A DNA stretch of 33,716 nucleotides. It comes from a virus. This document shows, in pieces, positions 14,547 to 26,300 of the stretch (the stretch's first letter is position 1; the number at the start of each line of letters is the position of its first letter). The notes below the pieces were generated by a model. It saw nothing but the letters and a program-made list of their open reading frames with translations. It made no database searches and had not been told where the DNA came from. A program made the position numbers and the translations under genes. The stretch covers positions 1 to 33,716 of IMG/VR virus record IMGVR_UViG_3300043446_000712. One strand, written 5' to 3'.

Positions 14547-15506
14547 CTAGAATCCTAAATCTAATCTATATTCTACTTCTACTGGTCTTCCGCCGACCTT
14601 ATCTAGTGTTGATGGTAGTGATGATCTGCTAATAAGTCCAAAGTTTGGATCAAATGTATCTTCATCATTTATTCTTAATCCGTCAAGACCAACTGTTGTG
14701 TTTCCACTTCCGCTTGCAGTAACTATTATTCCAATTTCATTTATATTAGTTTTGTCTGGTGCTGTTGCTGAGTTTGTAGGGCTAGAATATAAGTCTCCCA
14801 AAGTAAATGATGTTGGAATCTTGTATCCAGATCCAGCTCCATATTGAGTTGATGTTAAAGTTTTTTCAAAATATTTTGTAGAATCGCTATAAAATCTTAT
14901 TTTTAAGGAAGAAAGATTGGAATCATTTTTATAAAATGCAATACTTATATTATCGTTTACGCTATATCCAGAAAGATCCAACGGAACTATGGAAGACTTA
15001 TATTCATTTGAATTTCCAGAAAGAGCGGTAAAGTTTAAAAGATTTCCACTAATTCTATAATTTGTTGTATCTAATGATGGGTTTATTGAGTTTGAATCAA
15101 ACCAGGACAAAGCATCGTCAAAATCAGAAATATATTTGCTATCATAATTATTTATAGAAAGTCTAGTTGATGGATAAATTCCAACCTCATTTATTTTTGC
15201 AATAACATCTTGAGGAATAGTTGTTTTAAATACAACATAGTATGTAGTAACTGAATTTGAAGTTTGTATATCGGTACTTCCTAAAGTAACTGGAAGTCTA
15301 TAAAATTCAAATCCTAATCTTGTATTATCAACACTTACTGGATATTCAGTTCCATTTGCTACACCAAAAGCCATATCTAATTTATATACAGGAATATTTC
15401 CAGCAATTAAATTAGTAAAATATCTTGCTCCAAATTTTGTTATAACATTAGAAGACCTATATATTTCTTTTCCATCTACATAATAAATATATGTTCCTTT
15501 AATCAT
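14547..15506 (-). CDS. Minor tail / tail-tip protein
   Basis: From ATG at 15506 the protein has 319 residues. A TTG start six codons earlier is possible, but GGAG lies seven bases before the ATG, which decides the start. The N-terminus (TYIYYVDGKEIYRSSNVITKFGARYFTNLIAG) resembles the start of small baseplate/fibre-attachment proteins. The centre (about 130-290) has a jelly-roll-like pattern (YKSSIVPLDLSGYSVNDNISIAFYKN, LKIRFYSDS) suggesting a carbohydrate-binding insert. It lies between the 121-residue protein and the fibre, two genes after the hub-like proteins, so a tail-tip or fibre-anchoring role is likely. Confidence 0.65.
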   Translation of the reverse strand: MIKGTYIYYVDGKEIYRSSNVITKFGARYFTNLIAGNIPVYKLDMAFGVANGTEYPVSVDNTRLGFEFYRLPVTLGSTDIQTSNSVTTYYVVFKTTIPQDVIAKINEVGIYPSTRLSINNYDSKYISDFDDALSWFDSNSINPSLDTTNYRISGNLLNFTALSGNSNEYKSSIVPLDLSGYSVNDNISIAFYKNDSNLSSLKIRFYSDSTKYFEKTLTSTQYGAGSGYKIPTSFTLGDLYSSPTNSATAPDKTNINEIGIIVTASGSGNTTVGLDGLRINDEDTFDPNFGLISRSSLPSTLDKVGGRPVEVEYRLDLGF

Positions 15507-15864
15507 TTTCGGGCTCCGTTCCAACTATACGGGCATCTACTCCGACCACAGATGACGGATCTTTTGAAGAATTTCTTACTTTAAAAACTATTTCATAGTA
15601 TATTTCATTACTTCCTGCTCGTCTTTTTTTAGTAGGTCCAGAATAAACTGATATATCTGAAAGATTTGGAGCATCTTTATCAAACAGTGGCTCTGGGTCA
15701 TCTTTACCAGCTCCAATAACTAGTGATGCAGCATATGGACTTACAACCTTAGTACCAGCTTGAGTTACTAATGGATCAAGTGGTTTACGAAAACGGGAAG
15801 GACCAACTATCTTGGTCTCTGGGATTCTATTAGGGACCTTGTCTGATATTTCTTTAGATGCCAT
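15499..15864 (-). CDS. Small tail-region protein, apparently leaderless
   Basis: This 121-residue protein has a basic, Pro-rich N-terminus and a beta-rich C-terminal half (NEIYYEIVFKVRNSSKDPSSVVGVDARIVG). I recognise no family. No ribosome site precedes its ATG: the upstream bases are TATAAT followed by A6 and then ATG, so the expected start of transcription falls on the A of the start codon. It may also be read by coupling from the upstream gene, whose stop is 26 bases away. It overlaps the next tail gene by 8 bases. A structural role is inferred from context. Confidence 0.65.
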   Translation of the reverse strand: MASKEISDKVPNRIPETKIVGPSRFRKPLDPLVTQAGTKVVSPYAASLVIGAGKDDPEPLFDKDAPNLSDISVYSGPTKKRRAGSNEIYYEIVFKVRNSSKDPSSVVGVDARIVGTEPEND

Positions 15865-15870
15865 TTTTTT

Positions 15871-15879
15871 ATTATACCA
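15871..15879 (-). promoter_or_regulatory. Extended -10 promoter placed for a leaderless message
   Basis: TGgTATAAT sits on the minus strand with six bases between the -10 and the ATG at 15864, so transcription would begin at the start codon. No good -35 is visible. A dyad lies immediately upstream at 15877-15897. Confidence 0.5.
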
Positions 15880-15897
15880 TTTAGTACTGCTAAATGG
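15877..15897. repeat. Inverted repeat over a stop codon and against a -10 box
   Basis: CCATTTAG and CTAAATGG are perfect eight-base arms around five bases. The repeat covers the stop codon of the upstream gene and touches the TGgTATAAT box. As RNA it is a moderate hairpin without a U-run; as DNA it could be a protein-binding site. Confidence 0.5.
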
Positions 15898-17581
15898 TCC
15901 TCCCTACTATTGATGTGGTTAGTCCATTATTATATTCATGATTGACGCTTGTAACAATAATCTTTTGAGTATCATCAAATTGATGATATGGATAGTTTAC
16001 AGTTATTATATCTCCAACCGATATTAACGGATTTCCAAAAATAGTCATATTAATTATTTTTGATTTATTAACAACTTTGCTTTTAATAAAATTAGCTAGT
16101 TGTTTTGCATCATTCTCAGTTTGAATCCAGTTTGATTTAAATGATACAACTTCTTGAACTGCAAATTCTGAATCTGGCTCAGACCTATATGTTATTTCTC
16201 CAGCCAGTCCGACTGTAGTTCCTTGTAGTTCTAATAAATTTGTTTCCTGGTCTGACAAAATTACTGGCTGTGAAGTATTGTTTAAAACAAATATTTCTGA
16301 ACTAAAATTGCTATATCGTTGATCTAATATAGTTACATTTTGATTATATCCAAGATTCCAATTATTTGGAAATGCTGGGGCGCTACTGAATGTTCCGCCT
16401 GCTTTTACTATTTCTCTAGCAGTTGTTCCAAACTCATCATATGAATTTTCATCTTCGGCTGTATCATCGTCTGCATTATCTCCAACATATAGAATATCTC
16501 CATACTTTGTTATTAAATAATCATTTGAATATTTACCTCTATATGTATTATAAATATCTTGATTATCATAGGTATCTGCATCTATTGCTGTTCCATACGC
16601 ATAATCAAAAGATACTGTTCCAGATGCTGCAACCAAAGCTACTTTTTGAGTGACTGCTATAATTTCATTTGTAGCCTTCCCTGTTTCTCCAAAATTTTTA
16701 TCTATAGCAGTTATTTTAAACCCATCTACAAATGCAGAAATTTCTATTGTTCCTCTATTTGTATCCGAACTATTAGTTCCACCTACTTTTACCTTTATAT
16801 CAATTGTATGATTTTCTCCACCGTAAACTGAGTCTAGCGTTGTTGTGGGTGTAACCTGACTTGTTTTTAATACTATTATTTTTTTACTTGTTACCTTAAT
16901 TATTCTTACTGGTTGTGCACCTCTTGCTGCGGCTGTTCCTGTAGTAGAAACTAGAACATAGTACCCGCTAGTCATATCATCACTTAAAAAGAAACCAAAT
17001 CCAGCTTCCTGTGGATCTTGATTATCTAATGGAGGAAATATGAAAGATGTTCCAAAAGAATAATGATATGGACCACCAGTATATGCTCTTGGAGTGAAGG
17101 TTGGTAAAATGCTCATAGTTGTAGATGATGGCACCTGTATTGCTCCAAATGTTCTATGAGCTATATTATATTTAGTATCATTTTCTTTTCCACCCACTAG
17201 TTGAAGGAATGAACTTCCTCCAACTGCACTTGTTTTGCTGGCTTCTTTTTGCATACCTTTTAATTGAAAATATACTTGAACAGTATTGCCTATTCCTAAA
17301 GCACTAGAACATCTTGTTTTAATTAACCATAAACTATTTTCTGGGAGATCATTAAAATAAAGAGCATTGACATTTTCATTATATTCAAAATCTGGGTAGT
17401 TTCCAGAAAAATCTCCAACACCTTTCATCCGTGTGAGAATATATGTATATGTAGTTGGAGTTTCAATCATTGCCTCATCTTTTATTTTTACATATATTTG
17501 TGTGTTACTAGTTTGAGTTATAGACGGAGGCTCATACTGTTTATGAAGTACTTGTCCAGATAAATTGTCTGCGTATCTCAT
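15890..17581 (-). CDS. Baseplate-hub-like tail protein with a lectin-like insert
   Basis: From ATG at 17581 (AAGGA five bases upstream, just after the previous stop) the protein has 563 residues; the frame is open to a TTG nine codons earlier. The centre, about residues 140-350, reads like a LamG/concanavalin-type sandwich (FGFFLSDDMTSGYYVLVS, IDIKVKVGG, IEISAFVDG). The last 100 residues resemble hub proteins of the gpD/gp27 class: WIQTENDAKQLANFIKSK, then GNPLISVGDIITVNYP and a final VNHEYNNGLTTSIVGRTI. It likely forms part of the tail-tip hub with the gene before it and may contact cell-surface sugars. Confidence 0.7.
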   Translation of the reverse strand: MRYADNLSGQVLHKQYEPPSITQTSNTQIYVKIKDEAMIETPTTYTYILTRMKGVGDFSGNYPDFEYNENVNALYFNDLPENSLWLIKTRCSSALGIGNTVQVYFQLKGMQKEASKTSAVGGSSFLQLVGGKENDTKYNIAHRTFGAIQVPSSTTMSILPTFTPRAYTGGPYHYSFGTSFIFPPLDNQDPQEAGFGFFLSDDMTSGYYVLVSTTGTAAARGAQPVRIIKVTSKKIIVLKTSQVTPTTTLDSVYGGENHTIDIKVKVGGTNSSDTNRGTIEISAFVDGFKITAIDKNFGETGKATNEIIAVTQKVALVAASGTVSFDYAYGTAIDADTYDNQDIYNTYRGKYSNDYLITKYGDILYVGDNADDDTAEDENSYDEFGTTAREIVKAGGTFSSAPAFPNNWNLGYNQNVTILDQRYSNFSSEIFVLNNTSQPVILSDQETNLLELQGTTVGLAGEITYRSEPDSEFAVQEVVSFKSNWIQTENDAKQLANFIKSKVVNKSKIINMTIFGNPLISVGDIITVNYPYHQFDDTQKIIVTSVNHEYNNGLTTSIVGRTI

Positions 17582-17582
17582 T

Positions 17583-19889
17583 TTATCCTTGATCCCACTG
17601 TTCCTCAACTACCGTCCAATTTGTAAGTTTTTCTGAAGCGGCATAATGTGTTTCTCTTTTTGTATTAAATACTCCACGATTTTTTATTCTATATCGTCCA
17701 GTTGGATAAAATGTAGTTGGATCCTGATATGAACTTGCTCTTATAGAGTCTAATGTTGATTTTGAATCTATCCACTCAACATATGTTTTTCCATCTGATA
17801 ATTTTCTATATGTATATTCTAATGCATCGTATTCAAATATTTCTGAATTAATTAAAAAATATCCTGAAAAATTAAATGTTGATAAAATTGGAAAATCTCC
17901 TGGAATACTTTTTAATTTAAAGTCTATATTTTGAGGTTCTGTTGTAGATAATATATTCTTTTCAAGAGCACCAGCATATATATATGAAATTGGTGACGAC
18001 CATATAGATTCTGCAGTATCTTGATTGTATACTGAAGATATCGGAGGAGCCCATTTAACTACAACTTGATTTGTGGATGCTATTTCTTTTTTAGAAAAAT
18101 CTACTATATTAGGAAGAATACTAACAGATTCTTGAGTTGGTCCTGATCCTAAAGTTACCGTTCCTCCAGAAGATTGATAAAACTTCCAATCAACAGAAGT
18201 TTTTTTATATATGTAATCTCTGCTATAAAATTGAAGAATATTGTCTTCATCAAAAAATGCATTTATTTGTGCATCTCTACATAACTCTTGCAAATGATCC
18301 CATACTGTTTTTGACTCATCAGACCACCATGCTATTAGTTTTGGAATACTTGTATCACTATTTGATGATAAATTAATTTTATAATTTGTAAATCCTACAG
18401 AATCAAGTAGAGAAATTATTGCAGATGTAATTGGGCAATCCTCTAAGTATAAATTTGTAGGCTGTACCTGCATTAAATATTTTGAACCATCTAAAGCATT
18501 TACTTGTGTATCTCCATATGTAGACACTTCAAATGTATCTATATAAAATGTTCCTTGACCAATTCTATCGTATTTTAAAGATCCATCAGTTACCGTTCCA
18601 TTTGAACTGTATAGCAAAAAATATGGATTAATTGCAATATCTTTGTACAAATATATAATATCATTTGGGGTTGGAGTAGTACTCCAAGAATCTTGCCTAT
18701 CATATGGAACTACTCTAATATTTTCTTGATTATATTTTACAATACTAAGCTGAGCATTATTTGCAGTTATTGTTCCTACTGGCAAGAGATCTTCGCTAGA
18801 TGAAGATGCTTCTTTTGATATATTAAATGATACTAGATCTGAAGATATATCTTTTACCCATCTTGCAGAAATTTCTGTTACAGCTATAACTCTTTCGCTT
18901 GGTGCGCTTGAAGTGACTAGTCTTATAGATTTAATTTCTTTTGGTGCTGAATAGGATACTGGTTGTGATGAACTAAATGGTGGTGTAGTTGACCAAGATG
19001 TTCCATTCCAATACAATATAAGTGTTCCATCAGAATAACTTGTTGATGATACAGATATTGGAGATGGGCTAGTTCCAGACGCATAAGTAATTGTTATTGT
19101 TGATGATGTTGGTATGTAATGATATTTTTCAAATTTTATTAATATCTTATTTGCTAAAGCTGGCTTTGTACTAATTGCGGTTCCTGAAGAATTTACTATT
19201 TGCGCTTTTCTTAATCCCCCTCCGTTTTCGCTTGCTATAGCCATGTCATCATTAATCATAAATTCTGTAGTAGAAATAATTGAAGCTATTTGTTTTGTTT
19301 CATTATTTAAATTAAAATCAGAATTAGTAAATCCAGATATTTTTACTTTTAAATTTGATGTGAGTCCATGTGGACTGCTAGTTTTATATATTACTTGCTC
19401 ACTTGTACTTTCTGATCCAGGTCCTGTGCTATATGCTGACTCTATTGGAATTTCTGATTGAGAATATGTTAAAGTTATATCTGCTGGTTGAGCCTCTGGA
19501 GAAACCCAATACTTATACTTATTTACAAGTCCAGAGTAATATACTCTTGGCTTTGTAAATGTTGCATATTGTAAATCTTTGTAGTTAAAAAAGGATAACT
19601 TAGTTTGAGAGTCATAAGTTGACAATATGTCTCCGTTATTTTGAAACATTATATAATATTTAATACCATTATCTATTGGTCTAAATGGTTTAACTATAGA
19701 GTCTACTGGGAATAGTTTCTTATACACATTTATTCCGCCAGCCGTAGGATAAGTCAAGCTTGATCCATATGCAACAGTAATATTATCTATCATAGAGTTC
19801 ATATTATATTCTAATGTGCAGCCAACTCCTATATTAATAGAAGTGTTATTATATAGAATTTTTTGAACATTTTGACTTGCTGATATCAT
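17583..19889 (-). CDS. Large minor tail protein (tail-tip/hub component)
   Basis: From ATG at 19889 the protein has 768 residues. That ATG overlaps the previous stop as TAATG, so it is preferred over a TTG 11 codons upstream. It is beta-rich. A discoidin-like region (about 255-360, ending EIKSIRLVTS...VTEISARWVKD) is followed by a hub-type segment, LVSFNISKEASSSSEDLLPVGTITANNAQLSI, and by TVWDHLQELCRDAQINAFFDEDNILQFYSRDY, a pattern common to siphophage minor tail proteins. It is encoded after the tape measure and a distal-tail-like protein, the usual place for tip proteins. Confidence 0.75.
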   Translation of the reverse strand: MISASQNVQKILYNNTSINIGVGCTLEYNMNSMIDNITVAYGSSLTYPTAGGINVYKKLFPVDSIVKPFRPIDNGIKYYIMFQNNGDILSTYDSQTKLSFFNYKDLQYATFTKPRVYYSGLVNKYKYWVSPEAQPADITLTYSQSEIPIESAYSTGPGSESTSEQVIYKTSSPHGLTSNLKVKISGFTNSDFNLNNETKQIASIISTTEFMINDDMAIASENGGGLRKAQIVNSSGTAISTKPALANKILIKFEKYHYIPTSSTITITYASGTSPSPISVSSTSYSDGTLILYWNGTSWSTTPPFSSSQPVSYSAPKEIKSIRLVTSSAPSERVIAVTEISARWVKDISSDLVSFNISKEASSSSEDLLPVGTITANNAQLSIVKYNQENIRVVPYDRQDSWSTTPTPNDIIYLYKDIAINPYFLLYSSNGTVTDGSLKYDRIGQGTFYIDTFEVSTYGDTQVNALDGSKYLMQVQPTNLYLEDCPITSAIISLLDSVGFTNYKINLSSNSDTSIPKLIAWWSDESKTVWDHLQELCRDAQINAFFDEDNILQFYSRDYIYKKTSVDWKFYQSSGGTVTLGSGPTQESVSILPNIVDFSKKEIASTNQVVVKWAPPISSVYNQDTAESIWSSPISYIYAGALEKNILSTTEPQNIDFKLKSIPGDFPILSTFNFSGYFLINSEIFEYDALEYTYRKLSDGKTYVEWIDSKSTLDSIRASSYQDPTTFYPTGRYRIKNRGVFNTKRETHYAASEKLTNWTVVEEQWDQG

Positions 19890-20338
19890 TATACTTCTTC
19901 CAGTGTCATAGAAATATCCCAATGAGCTACCGCTCCACGTTTTCTTAACGTTGAGTTAAACGATGTGCAATTTACAGTATATGTTGTAAAAGACTCAGTT
20001 CCTTGTTGGGCATAATTTAATTTTATTCTAAATGTTCCTTGTCCTGCGGAGCTTTCATAAAAATCAATTAAATTTTTAGCTCCCCAATATCCATCTGTTG
20101 TGTATGCAGTTGTGGCTGGAAGCATGGTCCAAGATATTGAAAATTGTTTTTTATCTGTAATAAAAAACTTTCTAAGTGTACCGTTTGACATTCTTGTTGC
20201 CTGCTCAAATCTATTTGTAGAAACTTCAATAGGCTGTCTGTTATGTTCAGTAACTGATGTGAATACAGAAGTAGGGGCTGTTTGTGTTTCTATTTGAAGA
20301 AGTACACCTCTTGGTAAATATGTAGTTGATGCTGCCAT
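19889..20338 (-). CDS. Minor tail protein after the tape measure (distal-tail-like)
   Basis: This 149-residue beta-rich protein ends TVNCTSFNSTLRKRGAVAHWDISMTLEEV, which resembles the last strands of tail-tube-like proteins. The position directly after the tape measure, with TAATG overlap on both sides, is where distal tail or tail-tip adaptor proteins are encoded. I assign this by context and secondary-structure pattern; no motif proves it. Confidence 0.65.
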   Translation of the reverse strand: MAASTTYLPRGVLLQIETQTAPTSVFTSVTEHNRQPIEVSTNRFEQATRMSNGTLRKFFITDKKQFSISWTMLPATTAYTTDGYWGAKNLIDFYESSAGQGTFRIKLNYAQQGTESFTTYTVNCTSFNSTLRKRGAVAHWDISMTLEEV

Positions 20339-23300
20339 TATATTGACCTGCTCCTTCCAGCTTTAACCATTGCTCTATTTGTTGCCTCTTCTACTTTGGC
20401 TGCAACTTTATTTACTAATGCATCTGTATCCATTCCAGGAGCGGCATTAACAGTAAAACTATTGCTAATATTAATTGATCCACCTATTGGATCTCTTGCA
20501 TTCGGATTCCAAGGATTCATATTTTCTGGAAGTACCGCCTCGCCTTTATGCAACTGTGCTATTGTATCATTATATAGGTAGTCTATGCCATTATCAAAAG
20601 ATGGCATTTTGATATTAGACATATATGATGGATTTATGTATCCTCCGCCTACAAATTTTTGTGCATTTAATACATCAAAAAAGCCTTTACCATATTTATC
20701 TACAGAAGAAGCACGAATCACATATTCCCCGTCTGAAAGATACGCTGGAATTGAGTCTGATGTAGATGTTCCTGGTCCGCTTACATTTCCTCCAGGACCG
20801 TAGTGCTTAATAATTCCACCCATAGCTTTTTTAACTGATCCAGAAGCTCCCCAGCCTGAATTATATGATCTATCTACCTGGTATGTTACACCATTGTATG
20901 AAAAAGTATTTCCAGCAACTAATTTATAATACTTAATTATATCTGCTATTACTAAGCCATCTAATTTCTTAGAAACTAATTGTTTTTCAGTATATTCTGG
21001 GGAATTACCTTTTTGTAAAAGAATTTGCTTTAGTGTACTTTGACCAACCTTTAAATCTGCATTAGTAGGTCCAGCTCCTGTATTTACAATTACTTCTTTT
21101 GCAGTCACTACTAATGGATTATTTGCAAGACCTTTTTCAATTGCACCAGCTACAACATTATACATTTGTTGACCTTGTGCCGTAGCAGTTACAGCTGCAC
21201 CTTGTGCTTGATACTGTGCAGCTTGTGATGGGCCAGGAGCTCCCTTGCTTGTATCTAATTGTGGTTTTGGTGGCTCCTTATATCCTGCAGGAACATTTCC
21301 TGTATCTCCTAAAGTTTTCTTTAATGCAGCATATGCAGCTTTACCAGCAGGTGTATTTTCAAAGTTTGGATCAAACATTTTTCCTAATACTATTGCTAGT
21401 ATAGAATTTGTTACATCGGCTATGGTAGATTTTAATGTTGCTATTTCTTTAGCTAAAGATGCCATGCTTTCTGCAGCAAGAGCTGATTTATCTGCAATAT
21501 CACTAGCAGCTTTATTTAGTCTATCTATTTCTGCTTGTAGTGGTGCAACATCTGCTGCTCTTTTATCTTCTATTTGACGTTCAGTTAAAGTTTTTTGTTG
21601 TCTATTTGTTAGCTGCTGTAATTCAAGTTGTGCTTTTGCAGCTCCAGCCATATCGCCAGATGCAAGTTTTTGTTGATAATCTAAACGCTTTTTTTGTATT
21701 TCAAGATTAATATCTTGATCTTCTGCTTCTTCTTGTAAAGCTTTTTTCCTAGCATCTGCTGCTTCATTTATTTTTGCAATTTCTTCTTCAAGATATTTAA
21801 TTCTATCTCTACGATTAATTTGAGCCTGTACTTTTTCTCCACGTGCTGCAGCTTCAAGTCTCTTATATTGAGCTTCTTTTGTTTTTAATTTTGTAGATTC
21901 ATCAGAGAGGACGCCTCCAGACCCAGTTAAAGATTCTCCGACACTTTTTGTTACAAGCTGAACTGCATTATTTACAGCAATGGCTTGAGCAGAATTTAAT
22001 AAACTTAAATCAATATTTACTCCTTTAAGAAGAAGTTGATATTTTGCCCACATGCTAACAATAGTATCTGTCTTATTTAATACGTTTCCTAGTTCTGCAT
22101 TTTGTGAACTTATTGATCTTATTACATCGTCTGACAAATTGGCCTGCGATGATACTTTAGAATTAATTTCAGATAATGTTTGGTTCATAGCATCGTAATA
22201 AGACATTGGATCTTTACTTGCTTTAATAGTTGCTTGAATTGCATTCTCTATTGATTTAACTGCAGTATCTGCTGCGCTTGCCAAAACTTTTCCACTCATA
22301 CTCTTATTAGCTGCTGCTTTATTATATGATTCTATAGAAGATGCAGCAGCATCAGCAGCAGTTTTAATATCTGCAAATGCTTTCTGGCCAATAGCAGCAC
22401 CTGCCATAAATGTTTTATTTGAAACCGCAAATAAAGCATATACTTTTTGTGTAGCTTCTTCTACTGTATCTCCATACGATATAAATTGAGCTTTTAATCT
22501 AACTGCATAATCTTTTGCCTGAACACTATTCATTTTATTTATATTTTCAATAATATCTGGCATAGTGGATTTAACTTGTTCTTTTAATTTTCTATATTGT
22601 TCAATCGTTATATTTAGTGGAGTATTTGCTAAAGTTAAACTTTCATAGATCAATCTGTTTCGTTCTGCTAACGCCTTTGAAGCTTCTATTGCTTCTTTAA
22701 TTTTAGAATTTAAATCTACATAAGTAAATCCAGCTTTTTTAGCTTGCTCAGATGTCATTCCAAAGGAACTTGCTAATCTTGCTTGAGACTCTTGATATTT
22801 TTTATATTGAGAAATTCCAATCATAACAGCGGCTGTCACTCCGCCAATAATTAAATTAGTTTTTGTTAATCCGCCTGCAAGCATGCTCAATACTCTACCC
22901 CAAGTTTTTCCTTGAGATGCAGCGGCAGTAGCCGATTTAGCCCATTGCTGATTTGCTACAACAGACTTATTTAATTTTTGTGTATAATCTGCTTGACCAA
23001 ATCCACCCATTAATCCTGGAGCAAGCATACTTCCAGCAATTCCACCAAGCATCGATCCAGTAGCTCCAAAATTTGATCCTAAAGCTTGACCACCCATATA
23101 TCCTAGGGTAGACATAATTAATCCGCCCATCATTGAGCTACCGCCTGATCTTGGATTAAATGAAGCTGCCTGTGGTGCTACTGTTTGTGGCTGTCGTATT
23201 CCGTAGCCCATTCCAAAAGGAGTTCTTGACCAATCAATATTATCCCCATAAACAAATCTTCTAGGATTTACAATGCCGCCGCCTCGTCTATAACCTGGAA

Positions 23301-26300
23301 CAGCTCCGCCTCTATTTAATTTTCTTTTACCAAATAACTGTTCTACTACAGATTGCGGCATTCCCATTTGCATTCTGCCTGTACGTTCTTTAAAATCTTT
23401 AATAATTAATTTATCATTTGGGTTTGATAATTTGTTTACATCTAAAAATCCTACTGTACTTCCCCATAAAGTATCTATGTCATGCTTTCCAAAACCTTTT
23501 TTAACATTTCTATCTAATGTTTGAGGCTTCATAGAGGCAACTCTATCTACAAGTTCATTGTATAAAACTTTCTGGCCTTGTGGACTTAGACCCATATTAG
23601 CAAACATCTTTAGATTAGGGTTTGTTGGTAGCCCTGTTATCTGATAACCTTTTCCGCCTGGTCTTGTTGAAAATTTTGCACCTAATGCTTTTAGTAAATA
23701 TGATTTAGGAAGAACATTTGGACGGAGATTTCCTTCAGCTAAAGCTCTTCTATATAAATATGATGATGCTTGGAAACTTCCACCTCTTGCATATCCTGGA
23801 ATCATTCCGCCACTATTGGCAGCAAATGGGGAAGCATAAGAAGCTAATTCATTAGAATGTTGAATTATTGCAGATTGCTCTGCTCTCTCTATAGACTTAG
23901 ACCATACATGCTCATTTATTCCTTTTGAAGGAAGATTATTTTTTAATTTTTCTGCTGCCGTTTGAGCAATTCTTCTAGCTAAACCTGTTGGCACCCCTCT
24001 TGATGCTAAGAAGTCTAATAAATTTGTCATCTGATATAGTTGAAGTCCAGCAAAATCTGATCTTACCGCTGTTCCAGATGCAACTTTTGTATTCAAATCT
24101 CCAGCAATATGAACTACTGATCCTGGAAGAACCTGAGCGATTCTTCCTTGCTCTATATATCTTTGTACATCTTTACGACTTCTTCCAGTTGGAGTAAATG
24201 ATCCTGTTAGTGTGAATCTATTAAATATATCTTCAAATCTAGATGTCGGGTAAGATCCCTGTGAAGTTCTTGATCCTATATTTCTTAAAAATCTTCTAGA
24301 TACTCCATGAGCACCTATCATTCCAGATAAAGAACTTAATTCTTCTTCTGTTAAATATCCTCTTTGTTGTAAACTTGGAAGAAGAGTTCCTCCTCTTCTA
24401 GAACTTCGTGACATAGATTCAAAATTAAATGCTTGTGGAGAATAAGCCTGTCTTCCAGATCTTTGTCCAGCCGCACGAAGTCCAGAAATTGAATTTCTTC
24501 GTATTTGTAATGCTCGTAATAATGGAATTACTCCACCGACATTTCTTTGTACTGGAACAACTACAGCCTGTCCTTCATTAAGTAATCTCATTCCTTCTGG
24601 ATCTTGTTGTGCTACATCTCTACGAATTACAAATTCTCCAGGAGTCAACATTGCAGGTACTACGTCTGCATTAATATTTGGCCCAGGAACTTGATCTCCA
24701 TTATTATAAAATACTCCACCACCCATATTTCTTTGGATAGGTTTTGTTGTTTCAATGCTATATGGTCCACCCATTGTTCGTGTTCTTGTAGCACGTCCAA
24801 CCGCTGACATTACGTCCCCAAATATTCCTTGACGATACATTCCACGAAGATTTGGTTTGCCTTGCACATCTACGACTGGCTGATCAATTAATGGAGCCTT
24901 TGTCAAATCAATTGTTCTGCCACGACTTGCTGCATACTGTGTAACTTGAACGCCCATCATTCTTTCAAGGTCTGCGTTTACTGAAATAATTGCTGCTCTT
25001 GCTTGCTCTACATTTAATTTACCAGCTTTTAGATCTGCTACAATCGCTGCTGATTGTGCAGCAGCATTTTGAGTTAATTTTTGAGTGATTGGAAGAATAT
25101 CGTCAAATGTATCAATAAATTCTTTAGATACTTGTCCGCCTAAACCTATTACCTTCTTTAATTGTTCAATTTCTTGCCTGCTTTGTACGCCAAGAGTTGC
25201 CATCAATGCGGCATATCTAGCATGCTCACCAGCAACAACACCAGTTGAAACGCCTCCAACTTCTGTAAGACCTTCAATTCCTGGAAGCCTATTTTCCATT
25301 AATATTTGTGGGCTTTTACCAATTGTTCTATTTACAGGAATTGGCTGCATGGTTAATCCAAATATTGTAGATGGATTGCGTGGATCTCTTGGGTTTAAAT
25401 GGGCTGCGGCTCTTGATTCTCCACCAAGAAGTGGATGTGATGGGTCTACCATTCTAGGTCCGCCCATTGTCATAATAGGGTTTCCTGCAATTGTTGAAAT
25501 TATTTGACCAGTAGTAGATCCAGTTTTAGAAATATTGGTTGCATTTTTTTGCAAAAGTATTAAATCTTGATTTAATTTTTCTATAGCTAATCTAAGAGTA
25601 TCAGCAGCCATAGCGTCACTATAAAACTCATCAGCTAATTGTGAGCTTGCTGCTCTTGCTGCCATAATTTCTGGAGTTAATAGTTTAAATCCTTCTGCGC
25701 CTTTAAATAATGCCTTAAAATGACCAAGACCTTTAATAATATAGCCAAAGAAGTTTGCAAGAACACCAGTAAGCATAATTACTGGTCCTATAATTGCTGT
25801 AAATGCTCCTCCAAATGCAATAATTTTTTTAATTGGATCTGGAAGCTTTTGAGCAAAATCAATTATTTTTGTAAGAACATTTATTAACTTTGTTCCAATA
25901 TCAAGGAATTGGTCTCCAACTCCAGCCATTTCAGCTTTTAACGACTCTACTGCTCTTTTGTATCTACCAGATGCAGATTCAGTAACTGCTGCTAATTCTC
26001 GTCCCGCCACAGCCTCTAGTTCGCTTGCGCTTGCCTTCATTAAATCTAAAACCTGTAGAGTTTGGCTACCCTGTCTTCCTAAATTTTCAAACAAAGCGTT
26101 TAGTCTTGAATACTGAAATTTTCCAAATAGTTGTTCGATGGCCTGTTGTTTTTGTAACGGATTTAATTTATCTAATGCTGCCTGTAAAGCAAATAATGTT
26201 TGTGTTGTATTTCCTGCATTTTTACTTACAATTCCGAGCAAATCAATTCCAAAGCCTTTAAATTTTGAAACTGCTTTATCAGTCGGATTAATTAATGATG

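Noticed and set aside
25085-25507. 140-residue plus-strand open frame inside the tape measure gene
   Set aside because: It mirrors a well-supported minus-strand gene, is rich in Cys/Pro/Ile runs typical of antisense reading, and has no ribosome site or neighbour genes on the plus strand.
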